Origin: Caldilineae bacterium
GTDB lineage: Bacteria > Chloroflexota > Anaerolineae > Epilineales > Epilineaceae
Length of the DNA: 64,000 nt
Reading direction: 5' to 3'
Assembly (NCBI GenBank): GCA_020634625.1
Contig: JACKBJ010000007.1
Span: 74,545-138,544, forward strand
Shown: piece by piece, positions 10,453 to 18,200 of the stretch
How positions within the stretch are numbered: position 1 is the first letter of the stretch
Layout: the number at the start of each line of letters is the position of its first letter
The notes under the pieces: model-generated
Told to the model about the DNA's origin: nothing
Seen by the model: only the letters and a program-made list of their open reading frames with translations
The model's database searches: none
Program-made: the position numbers and the translations under genes

Positions 10453-10483
10453 GGGCTCCGGTGCCGTTTCGGCACCGGGGCCC
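10453..10483. terminator. Long stem-loop after the DUF11 gene
   Basis: A 14-bp stem (10453-10466 with 10470-10483, one G-T pair) closes a TTT loop just 35 nt after the DUF11 gene stop. It is not followed by a T run on the plus strand, so it may stop transcription only weakly or protect the mRNA 3' end. Confidence 0.6.
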
Positions 10484-10592
10484 TGCCGCGTCTTCGCCAG
10501 CGGATGCGCGAAGCGCTCGGGCCATGGGGCACCGGCGCTTCGCGTGCCCGGCCCGCACCCGACCGAGGCTCGACGCCGCACAGATGTTCTGC

Positions 10593-10598
10593 TATCCT
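10593..10598 (+). promoter_or_regulatory. Candidate extended -10 (TGCTATCCT)
   Basis: TATCCT preceded by TGC lies 35 nt before the ATG at 10633. The same TGCTATCCTG string occurs before the integrase gene at 58463. No convincing -35 box is visible. Confidence 0.4.
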
Positions 10599-10632
10599 GT
10601 GCGCATCGTTTCGACCCTGCAAGGAGTCAGGC

Positions 10633-11091
10633 ATGCGCAACCCGTCGGTCCGCCGCCTTCTCGCCCTGGTCGCCGGGCTCGTCCTGGCCAACGCGCTGAT
10701 CTTCGTCATCGAGAACGCGAGCAGCCGGGTCTACCGCCTGCCGCCGGAGCTGCAGGCCGATGCGACGACGATGGCGGACCCGGTCGCGCGAGAGGCCTTC
10801 ATGCAGGCCTGGAAGGCCTACATGCCGACCGCACCCCTGGGCCTCATGCTCTTTCCTCTGGCCGCCTGGCTGGTCGGGACGGCCCTGGGCGTCTGGCTGG
10901 CCGCCCGCCTGGCACCCGAGTCCGCGCGCCGGAACGGCCGGCTGATCGGCGGGCTGATCCTCCTGGGCACCGCCGTCAACCTGAGCACCCTCCCGCATCC
11001 GACCTGGATGTGGCTGGCCGGCCCGCTGGTCGTGGTCGTCGGCGCCTGGCTCGGCGATCGGCTCGCCGGCGGCGCTAGCCCCGCCGCTTGA
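10633..11091 (+). CDS. Small integral membrane protein, unknown function
   Basis: A 152-residue protein. The ATG at 10633 is preferred over an earlier in-frame start because AAGGAG lies 7 nt upstream (10621-10626) and because the protein then begins with a positively charged stretch and a membrane helix (LLALVAGLVLANALIFVI). A loop of about 45 residues is followed by a second helix near residue 75 and two more hydrophobic segments near the C-terminus, giving about four membrane helices in all. I do not recognise a family. Its last 17 nt overlap the end of the convergent serC gene. It is probably a monocistronic gene with its own promoter at 10593. Confidence 0.6.
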   Translation: MRNPSVRRLLALVAGLVLANALIFVIENASSRVYRLPPELQADATTMADPVAREAFMQAWKAYMPTAPLGLMLFPLAAWLVGTALGVWLAARLAPESARRNGRLIGGLILLGTAVNLSTLPHPTWMWLAGPLVVVVGAWLGDRLAGGASPAA

Positions 11092-12160
11092 AGTCCTGCA
11101 TGAAGTCGACCAGGCGCTCGACGCCGGCCAGCGGCACCGCGTTGTACATCGAGACCCGGATGCCGCCGGCCGAGCGGTGGCCCTTGAGGCCGACCATGCC
11201 CGCGGCGGCGGCTTCGGCCACGAAGCGCTGCTCGAGCGCCTCGTCCGGCAGGCGCAGCGTCGCGTTCATCCAGGAGCGGCTGGCCGGGTCGGCCGTGCCG
11301 CGGTAGAAGCCCTCCGAAGCGTCGATGGTCGCGTAGAGCAGCGCCTGCTTGGCGCGGTTCTCGGCCTCGACGGCCGGCACGCCGCCCAGACGCTCGACAT
11401 GCTGCAGGCAGCGCCACAGGCAGTAGATGCCGAAGGTGTTGGGCGTGTTGTACAGCGAGCGCTTGGCGGCGTGGATCCGGTACTGCAGCATGCTCGGGAT
11501 GTCGGCGCGGCCGGCCTCGACCAGGTCGTCGCGGATGATCACGACCGTCAGGCCCGAGGGGCCCAGGTTCTTCTGGGCGCCGGCGTAGATCATGGCGTAG
11601 CGGGCGGCCTCGATCGGCCGCGACAGGATGTCCGAGGACATGTCGCAGATCAGCGGCAGGTCGCCGACCTCGGGCAGCCGATGCCATTGGGTGCCGTAGA
11701 TCGTGTTGTTCGAGGTGTAGTGGGCGTAGCGCGCCGCCGGGTCCCAGACCACCTCGTCCGGCTCGGGGATGCGGCGGAAGCCCTCGGCTTCGCCGCTGCC
11801 GGCGAGGCGGGCGCGGCCGACGATCTCGGCCTCCTTGATCGCCTTGCCGCTCCAGACGCCGGTGTTGACGTAATCTCCATGCTGGTCCGGGCCCAGCAGG
11901 TTCATCGGCAGCATGGCGAACTGCAGGCTGGCGCCGCCCTGCAGGAAGAGCACCTGGTAGCCCTCGGGCAGGCCCATGAGCCGGCGCAGCAGCGCCTGGG
12001 CCTCGGTGTTGACCGCGTCGAAGGCCGGCGCCCGGTGGCTGCTCTCGAGAATCGACATGCCCGTGCCCTCGAAGTCGAGCAGCTCGGCCTGCACCTGCTC
12101 GAGCACCGGCAGCGGCAGGGCGGCCGGGCCAGGGTTGAAGTTGATCACGCGCTGCGGCAT
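11075..12160 (-). CDS. serC: Phosphoserine aminotransferase
   Basis: A class V PLP-dependent aminotransferase of 361 residues, the usual length. It makes 3-phosphoserine from 3-phosphohydroxypyruvate and glutamate in serine synthesis, and can serve pyridoxal phosphate synthesis. The N-terminus INFNPGPAALP and the segment GTGMSILESSHR are classic for SerC. The PLP lysine is K197 in YAGAQKNLGPSG, and the D173-M-S-S-D motif is present. It is the last gene of a minus-strand group with acyl-CoA synthetase and serA, 83 nt after serA, with a perfect palindrome in the gap. The pairing with a phosphoglycerate dehydrogenase-like gene supports the serine role. No phosphoserine phosphatase gene is in the window. 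Confidence 0.95.
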   Translation of the reverse strand: MPQRVINFNPGPAALPLPVLEQVQAELLDFEGTGMSILESSHRAPAFDAVNTEAQALLRRLMGLPEGYQVLFLQGGASLQFAMLPMNLLGPDQHGDYVNTGVWSGKAIKEAEIVGRARLAGSGEAEGFRRIPEPDEVVWDPAARYAHYTSNNTIYGTQWHRLPEVGDLPLICDMSSDILSRPIEAARYAMIYAGAQKNLGPSGLTVVIIRDDLVEAGRADIPSMLQYRIHAAKRSLYNTPNTFGIYCLWRCLQHVERLGGVPAVEAENRAKQALLYATIDASEGFYRGTADPASRSWMNATLRLPDEALEQRFVAEAAAAGMVGLKGHRSAGGIRVSMYNAVPLAGVERLVDFMQDFKRRG

Positions 12161-12207
12161 CGAAGGGCTCCTGATCTGGGGAAGGGATCCGGCAGGACCG
12201 GTGCGTG

Positions 12208-12235
12208 GCCAGGCGCCGAGCGCTCGGCGCCTGGC
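12208..12235. promoter_or_regulatory. 28-bp perfect palindrome between serA and serC
   Basis: The 83-nt gap between the serA stop (12244) and serC start (12160) contains a perfect 28-bp inverted repeat centred at 12221/12222 (half site GCCAGGCGCCGAGC). As RNA it would form a very stable hairpin with almost no loop. It could be an operator, an attenuator or processing site that sets the serA:serC ratio. It has no T run, so a simple terminator is less likely. Confidence 0.55.
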
Positions 12236-12243
12236 GGCAAGCC

Positions 12244-13125
12244 TCAGGCCTCGACCCTCACGAAGTCGCCGAGCAGCGACACGATGACGTCGCCGATGCG
12301 GCCCATGTTCTCGGCCGTCGAGGCCCCGAAGTGGGGCGTCATCAGCATGTTGGGCGCGTCGCGCAGCGGGCTGTCCTCGGGCGGGTCGCTGGCCCAGACG
12401 TCGGTGGCGTAGCCGGCCACCTTGCCGCTCTCGAGCGCCGCGCGCATGTCGGCCTCGACCACCACCTTGGCCCGGGCGGTGTTGACCAGATAGACGCCGT
12501 CCTTCATCCGCGCGAAGGCCGCCGCATCCAGCATGCCCTCGGTCTGGGCGGTCAGCGGGGTGTGGATCGAGATGTAGTCACAGCGGCCCAGGAAGTCCGG
12601 CAGGCTCGGCACCAGCTCGGCCAGCGGGTGCCGGTCGAGGAAGGGGTCGTGGGCGATCACGGTCATGCCGAAGGCCAGCGCCCGGCGCGCCACCTCGCTG
12701 CCGATGTGGCCGGCGCCGAGCAGGCCCAGGGTCTTGCCGTGCAGCTCGCTGCGCTTCAGCTCCTTCTTGAGCCAGGCGCCCTCGCGCATGCTGCCGTGGG
12801 CTCGGATCAGGTGGTTGGGCATGGCCAGCAGCATGGCCAGCGCCAGCTCGGCCACCGCGATGCTGCTGGCCTCGGCCGTGTTGTGCACGGCCACGCCCCG
12901 GCGTCGGGCATGCGCCTGGTCGACGTTGTCCAGGCCGACGCCGCCGCGGATGATCAGCTTCAGGTTCGCGGCCGCGTCGATCCAGTCGGCGCTGGCCTTG
13001 GTCTTGCTGCGGATCAGCGCCACGTCCGCCTCGGCCAGGCGCGCCGGGTCGTCGCTGACCTCGCCGAAGGGCGCCAGACGGGCCGGCAGGTCGGGCGAGA
13101 AGGCGTCGCAGATCAAGATGAGCAT
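12244..13125 (-). CDS. serA: D-3-phosphoglycerate dehydrogenase-like D-2-hydroxyacid dehydrogenase (no ACT domain)
   Basis: A 293-residue NAD-dependent D-isomer 2-hydroxyacid dehydrogenase. With SerC next to it, the likely reaction is 3-phosphoglycerate to 3-phosphohydroxypyruvate. The Rossmann motif GAGHIG is at 137-142. Catalytic Arg is R218 (NTARAK) and catalytic His is H265 (TPHFGAST). The position normally filled by catalytic Glu (xEPP) reads S-D-P-P, so Asp247 replaces Glu. The protein is short: it lacks the C-terminal ACT/serine-binding domain of long SerA, so serine feedback through that domain is not expected. The ATG at 13125 overlaps the stop of the acyl-CoA synthetase gene (TGATG), which suggests coupled translation. 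Another 2-hydroxyacid substrate cannot be excluded. Confidence 0.8.
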   Translation of the reverse strand: MLILICDAFSPDLPARLAPFGEVSDDPARLAEADVALIRSKTKASADWIDAAANLKLIIRGGVGLDNVDQAHARRRGVAVHNTAEASSIAVAELALAMLLAMPNHLIRAHGSMREGAWLKKELKRSELHGKTLGLLGAGHIGSEVARRALAFGMTVIAHDPFLDRHPLAELVPSLPDFLGRCDYISIHTPLTAQTEGMLDAAAFARMKDGVYLVNTARAKVVVEADMRAALESGKVAGYATDVWASDPPEDSPLRDAPNMLMTPHFGASTAENMGRIGDVIVSLLGDFVRVEA

Positions 13126-14873
13126 CAGGCGGGCTCCAGGTGGGGGGTGGATTCGGTCGCCGCCTGCGCCGCCGACAGCCGCTCGGCCGCCATCTCGCGC
13201 ATGCGGAACTTCTGGATCTTGCCGGTGACCGTCATCGGGAACTCGTCGACGATCCAGATGTGGCGCGGCACCTTGTAGTGGGCGATGCGCTCGCGGGCGA
13301 AGTCGCGCAGCTGCTCGGGATCGACCCGCTCGCCCTCGTGCAGCTTGACGAAGGCACCCACCTCCTCGCCCAGGCGCGGATCGGGCACGCCGAAGACCGC
13401 GATCTCGGCCACCTGCGGGTGGCCGTAGAAGAAGGCCTCGATCTCGGCTGGGTAGATGTTCTCGCCGCCGCGGATGATCATGTCCTTCAATCGGCCGGTG
13501 ATGCGGACGTAGCCGGCCTCGTCCATGGTACCCAGATCGCCCGAATGGAGCCAGCCGGCCGGGTCGATGGTCTTGGCGGTGGCCTCCGGGTTGTCGAAGT
13601 AGCCGCGCATCACGCCGTAGCCGCGGAAGCAGAGCTCGCCCTGCGCCCCGCGCGGCAGCGTGACGCCGGTCTCGCTGTCGACCAGCTTCACCTCGAGGTG
13701 CGGCAGGTTGGTGCCCACCGTCTCGACCCGGGTGTCGAAGGCGTCGTCGGGTCGGGTGATGTGGGTGACCGGCGAGGCCTCGGTCATTCCGTAGGCGATC
13801 AGGATGTCGCGGATGCCCATCGTGCCGATGACCTTGCGCATCAGCTCGGGCGGACAGGGCGCGCCGGCCATGATGCCGGTGCGCAGGCTGCTGGTGTCGC
13901 AGTCGCCGAAGTCGGGGTGCTCCAGCTCGGCCACGAACATGGTCGGCACGCCGTGCAGGGCGGTGCAGCGCTCCTGGCTGACCGCGCGCAGCACCGCGCC
14001 GGCCTCGAAGTGCTCGGCCGGGATGACCAGCGCCGCGCCGCTCGAGAAGCACATCAGGTTCGACAGCACCATGCCGAAGCAGTGGTAGAAGGGCAGCGGC
14101 ACGCAGAGCTTGTCCTCGGGCCCGAAGCGCAGGCAGCCGGCCACCTGGCTGGCGTTGTTGACGATGTTGTGATGGCTCAACATCACCGCCTTGGGGAAGC
14201 CGGTGGTGCCCGAGGTGAACTGGATGTTGATCGTGTCGTCGAAGTCCAGCTCGGTCGCGCGGGCTTGGATCGCTCCGTCCGTCAGGGCCTCGCCCGCGTC
14301 CAGCAGCTCGGGCCAGGTCCGGTAGCCCGGCAGGGGTCGGCGCGTGGCGCTCGGGTCCTCCGGCTCGTAGACCACCACGTTGCGCAGCTCGGGCAGGCGC
14401 TCGGAATGGAGCGCGCCCGGCGCGCAACCAGCCAGCTCGGGGCAGAGCCGGTTGACCATGTCGACGTAGTCCGAACGGCGGAAGGCCGGGATCAGGCAGA
14501 GCGTCTGCACCCGGGCCAGGCGCAGCGCGTGCTCCAGCTCGGCGATGCGGTAGGCCGGGTTGATGTTGACCAGCACCGCGCCGATGCGGGCCGTGGCCAG
14601 CTGCAGGAGCACCCATTCGAGGGTGTTGGTCGACCAGATGCCGACCCGGTCGCCGCGCGCGACGCCGATGGCCATCAGCCCCTTGGCCAGGCGCTGGACC
14701 TCCCGGTCGAGCTCGCGGTAGCTCAGCCGTCGGGCCTGCGGCAGCGCGATCACGGCCTCGCGATCGGGGTAGCGCGCCACGCTGGCGCGAAAGCAGTCAT
14801 CGACCGTCTCGCCGACGAGGGGGCGCTCGCCCCCCAGGTGCTGATAGGCGAGGCGCCCGGGCTTGGCGGACAT
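13125..14873 (-). CDS. Acyl-CoA synthetase (AMP-forming, class I adenylate-forming enzyme)
   Basis: A 582-residue AMP-binding enzyme that would activate a fatty or other carboxylic acid to its CoA thioester through an acyl-adenylate. The ATP-binding motif FTSGTTGFPKAVMLSH, the YGMTEASPV motif (A5-like), the HSGDLG motif and the C-terminal TGKIQKFRMRE lysine region are all present. The start at 14873 is chosen because AGGAGG lies 9 nt upstream (14884-14889); the longer open frame upstream has no such site. It is the first gene of the operon with serA and serC, with a 1-nt overlap to serA. The substrate cannot be read from sequence; the overall pattern is like medium- or long-chain FadD-type enzymes. 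Confidence 0.9.
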   Translation of the reverse strand: MSAKPGRLAYQHLGGERPLVGETVDDCFRASVARYPDREAVIALPQARRLSYRELDREVQRLAKGLMAIGVARGDRVGIWSTNTLEWVLLQLATARIGAVLVNINPAYRIAELEHALRLARVQTLCLIPAFRRSDYVDMVNRLCPELAGCAPGALHSERLPELRNVVVYEPEDPSATRRPLPGYRTWPELLDAGEALTDGAIQARATELDFDDTINIQFTSGTTGFPKAVMLSHHNIVNNASQVAGCLRFGPEDKLCVPLPFYHCFGMVLSNLMCFSSGAALVIPAEHFEAGAVLRAVSQERCTALHGVPTMFVAELEHPDFGDCDTSSLRTGIMAGAPCPPELMRKVIGTMGIRDILIAYGMTEASPVTHITRPDDAFDTRVETVGTNLPHLEVKLVDSETGVTLPRGAQGELCFRGYGVMRGYFDNPEATAKTIDPAGWLHSGDLGTMDEAGYVRITGRLKDMIIRGGENIYPAEIEAFFYGHPQVAEIAVFGVPDPRLGEEVGAFVKLHEGERVDPEQLRDFARERIAHYKVPRHIWIVDEFPMTVTGKIQKFRMREMAAERLSAAQAATESTPHLEPA

Positions 14874-15207
14874 GATGTTGAGCCTCCTGAGATCGATGGA
14901 AAGGGCGCCGGCCGCCGGCACCGCCCCGATGCTACCCGAAGGCCCACGCGGGAGCATCGGCCGGCCGGGCAGGCGAAACCTGGTCAGGCGGACAGGGCCA
15001 GGACCCGGCGCCTGGCCAGGTCGGGATGCCCCGGATGGCCATGGCGCCGGGTCGCTCGAGTCGATACAATGCGACCGGTCACAATCGAACGTGGGTCGAC
15101 GCCTGCGCGCCCGACCCGCGAGGAGCCGGCCGGGCGCCGGACCCGGCACCCCCTTGGGCGGTCGTGCGCGCAAGCCTGAAACGCATCGGGCGCTAAGGGG
15201 GTGGACG
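14874..15207. promoter_or_regulatory. Divergent promoter region, acyl-CoA synthetase operon / VWA protein
   Basis: A 334-nt intergenic region between two divergent starts. For the minus-strand operon, TAGCAT (complement of 14929-14934) is a possible -10, about 55 nt from the start. For the plus-strand gene, TACAAT at 15065-15070 is a better -10. No clear -35 boxes and no other conserved features are visible. Confidence 0.4.
15065..15070 (+). promoter_or_regulatory. Candidate -10 (TACAAT) for the VWA gene
   Basis: TACAAT preceded by CGA lies 138 nt before the ATG. The -35 position is not conserved. Confidence 0.35.
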
Positions 15208-18200
15208 ATGAGGCTGCGCATTCTGACGATCCCGCGGCAGATCGCCGTGGCGCTGATCCTGATCGCGCTGCTGGCGCTGGGCTACGGCCGCGCCAGCCGG
15301 GCGCAGGCCGACCCCGGCGATGCCGGTCGGCGCGGCAGCGGGCGCGACCTGCTGCAGTTGGATGCCCCGCGGCTGCCCGAGGTCGCCCCGGCCCTGGCCC
15401 GGTTCGCGGGGCCGGCCCAGTCGACCGTGGTCATGCGCGAGGACTTCGAGTCGAGCTTCCCCAGCCAGGGCTGGACCGTCTTCGACAACGACGGCGCCAC
15501 GGCCGGCGAGTACTACTGGAGCAACCGCTGCACCGGCGCCGGCAGCCAACACAGCGCCTGGGCGGTCGGCGGCGGCGCCAGCGGCCGGCAGATCGGCAGC
15601 TGCAACGTCGCCTACCCGGCCAACGCCGACAGCTGGATGGCCTATGGGCCGCTGGACTTCTCGAGCGTGTCCTCGGCCGCGCTGGACTTCAAGTTCTGGC
15701 TGAACAGCGAATGCGTCGGCAGCCAGTGCTCGCAGAAGAGCGATCGGCTCTGGGCCCTGGTCTCGACCGACGGCCAGAGCTTCGACGGGCCCTGGTGGGC
15801 CGGCGACTGGTACGACGACCCGGCGGCGGTCAACGGCTGGATCTCCAAGACGGTCGACCTGTCGGCCCTGGCCGGCGAGCCGCGCGTCTACGTCGCCTTC
15901 GTCTTCCAGAGCGACGCTTCGACCCAGTACTCCGGCGGCGCCTTCGTCGACGACGTGGCGCTGCGCGTGGACCTCGACGCCTGCGAGCCTACGGCCAGCA
16001 TCCGCACGCTCTCGACCGACCGCAGCTGCTACGCGCCCGGCGCGCAGATCGGCGTCTTCGTCGACGTGACGACCAGCCACTCGGGCCAGCAGGTTCGGGT
16101 CGAGGCCCAGCTGGCCCAGGCCGACGTGATCTGGGCCTCGGGCGAGGCCACCTTCGGCGCGCCGGGTCAACGGGTGATCCCGATCACGGTGCCCGCCGAC
16201 CTCTTCCCCGACCGCTACACCGTGCGGGCGATGATGTGGGATGCCGTGGACGACTGCTTCCAGGGCTATTCGGAGATCACCGTCTCGATCGATCCGGCCT
16301 GCGGCACCGCCACCGGCGCGCCGCCCTCGCCCGGCACGCCCAAGCCGCCGCCCTGCCCGAACGCCGGCCCGGTCGACGTGGTCTTCGTGATGGACACCTC
16401 GGGCTCGATGGACGACGAGTTCCAGGCCCTGTGCGGGCAGGTCGCCAGCGTCGTCGGCGAGCTGCAGGCGATGGGGATCACCGTCAACTACCGCATCCTG
16501 GGCATCTCCGAGACGCGCGACTGCGCCACCGGGACGGTCAGCGGCCTGCTGCCCGGCGGCCGGGTGGACGACTCGGAGGACTGGGCTCCGGCGGTGGCCG
16601 ATCTGGCGGAGCGCTACGCCTGGCGCGCCGGCCATACCCGCCTGATCATCCCGATGAGCGACGAGGGGCCCCAGAACGGCAGCCCGACCAACGACCCGGG
16701 CGACGATCGCGACGCGATCAACGTGGCGATCGCGCTGGCCAAGGCCAACCAGGTCGTGGTCTCGCCGGTGCTCGGCTCCGGCCACGAGGACGAGCCGGCC
16801 ATCGCCGTCCTGGCCCAGGCCCTGGCCAGCGCCACCGGCGGCCAGGTCTTCGAGTCGAGCGACCCGGCGGCCGACCTGGCCGACGGCATCGCCGACCTGA
16901 TCGGCTCGGCCGCCTGCACGCCGGTCGTCTGCTGCGTCGAGCCCATCTGCGTCAACACCGCCGACGAGACGGTGCGCATTCGCGGCAGCACCTTCCTGAC
17001 GGGCGCCTCGGTCCGGATCGGCGGCCTGGCGGCGCGCGACGTCGTGCGCGTCTCCGACAGCGAGATCCGGGCCCGGCCGGCCGCCGGCCTCGGCTTCGGC
17101 AGCTGGGACCTGACGGTGATCAACCCGCCGGGTGGCTGGAGCCACACCCTGCCGGCGGCCCTGCAGCTGGGCGGCTGCGCCGGCTCGCCGACGCCGACGC
17201 CCAGCTGGACCCCCTGGCCCAGCAACACGCCCGGGCCCTCGGCCACGCTGCGGCCCACGCCGACGCCGAGCTTCACACCGCCGCCGACCCAGAACCCGTT
17301 GCAGCCGCCCTGTCCCAACGCCGGCCCGGTCGACGTGGTCTTCGTGATGGACACCTCGGGTTCGATGGACGACGAGTTCGACGCCCTGTGCGGGCAGGTC
17401 TCGGACATCGTGGCACGGCTGGCGGGCATGAGCGTCGGCCTGCGCTACCGCATCCTGGGCATCAACGAGCCGCGCGTCTGCGCGACCGAGCACGTGGCCG
17501 GCCTGCTGCCGGGCGGCCAGGTCAACCAGCAGGAGGACTGGGCGCCGGCGGTGGCCGACCTGGCCGGGCGCTATGGCTGGCTGGCCGGTCACGCCCGCTT
17601 GATCATCCCCATCAGCGACGAGGGCCCCGAGGACGGCGACCCGGTCAACGATCCGGGCGACGACCGGGATGCGGTGAACGCCGCCATCGCCGCCGCACGG
17701 GCGGGGCACGTGATCGTCTCGCCGGTGCTGGGCACCGGCTTCGACGCGGCCGTCGAGAGCCTGGCCCAGGCCCTGGCCCAGGGCACCGGCGGGCGCGTCT
17801 TCAAGACCAGCGATCCGGCCAAGGACCTGGCCGACGGCATCGCCCAGCTGATCGGCGCCGCGGCCTGCACGCCCAGCATCAGCAGCGTCGTGCCGCCCTG
17901 CATCGAGACCGCCGCCGAGACGATCCGGATCCTGGGCGCCACCTTCCTGCCCGGCGTGACGGTCGAGATCGGCGGCCGCCCGGCCCAGGGCGTCATCCGC
18001 ATCTCCGACGCCGAGATCGCCTGCCGGGTCGACCCGACCCTCGGCCAGGGCGTCTTCGGCGTCAAGGTGATCAACCCGCCGGGCGGCTGGAGTCATACGG
18101 CAGCCCGAGCCCTGCAGGTGGGCAACTGCGGCGCCACCCAGTGCCCGCCGACCCGGCCCGAGGTCGAGCCGGGCTGCGTCGGGCCGAACTACGTCCGCAA

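Noticed and set aside
13140..15179. 679-codon plus-strand open frame opposite the acyl-CoA synthetase
   Set aside because: Antisense shadow; all catalytic motifs are in the minus-strand frame.
14863..15207. N-terminal extension of the VWA protein
   Set aside because: The longer open frame crosses the divergent promoter region; the ATG at 15208 has a ribosome site and starts a signal peptide.
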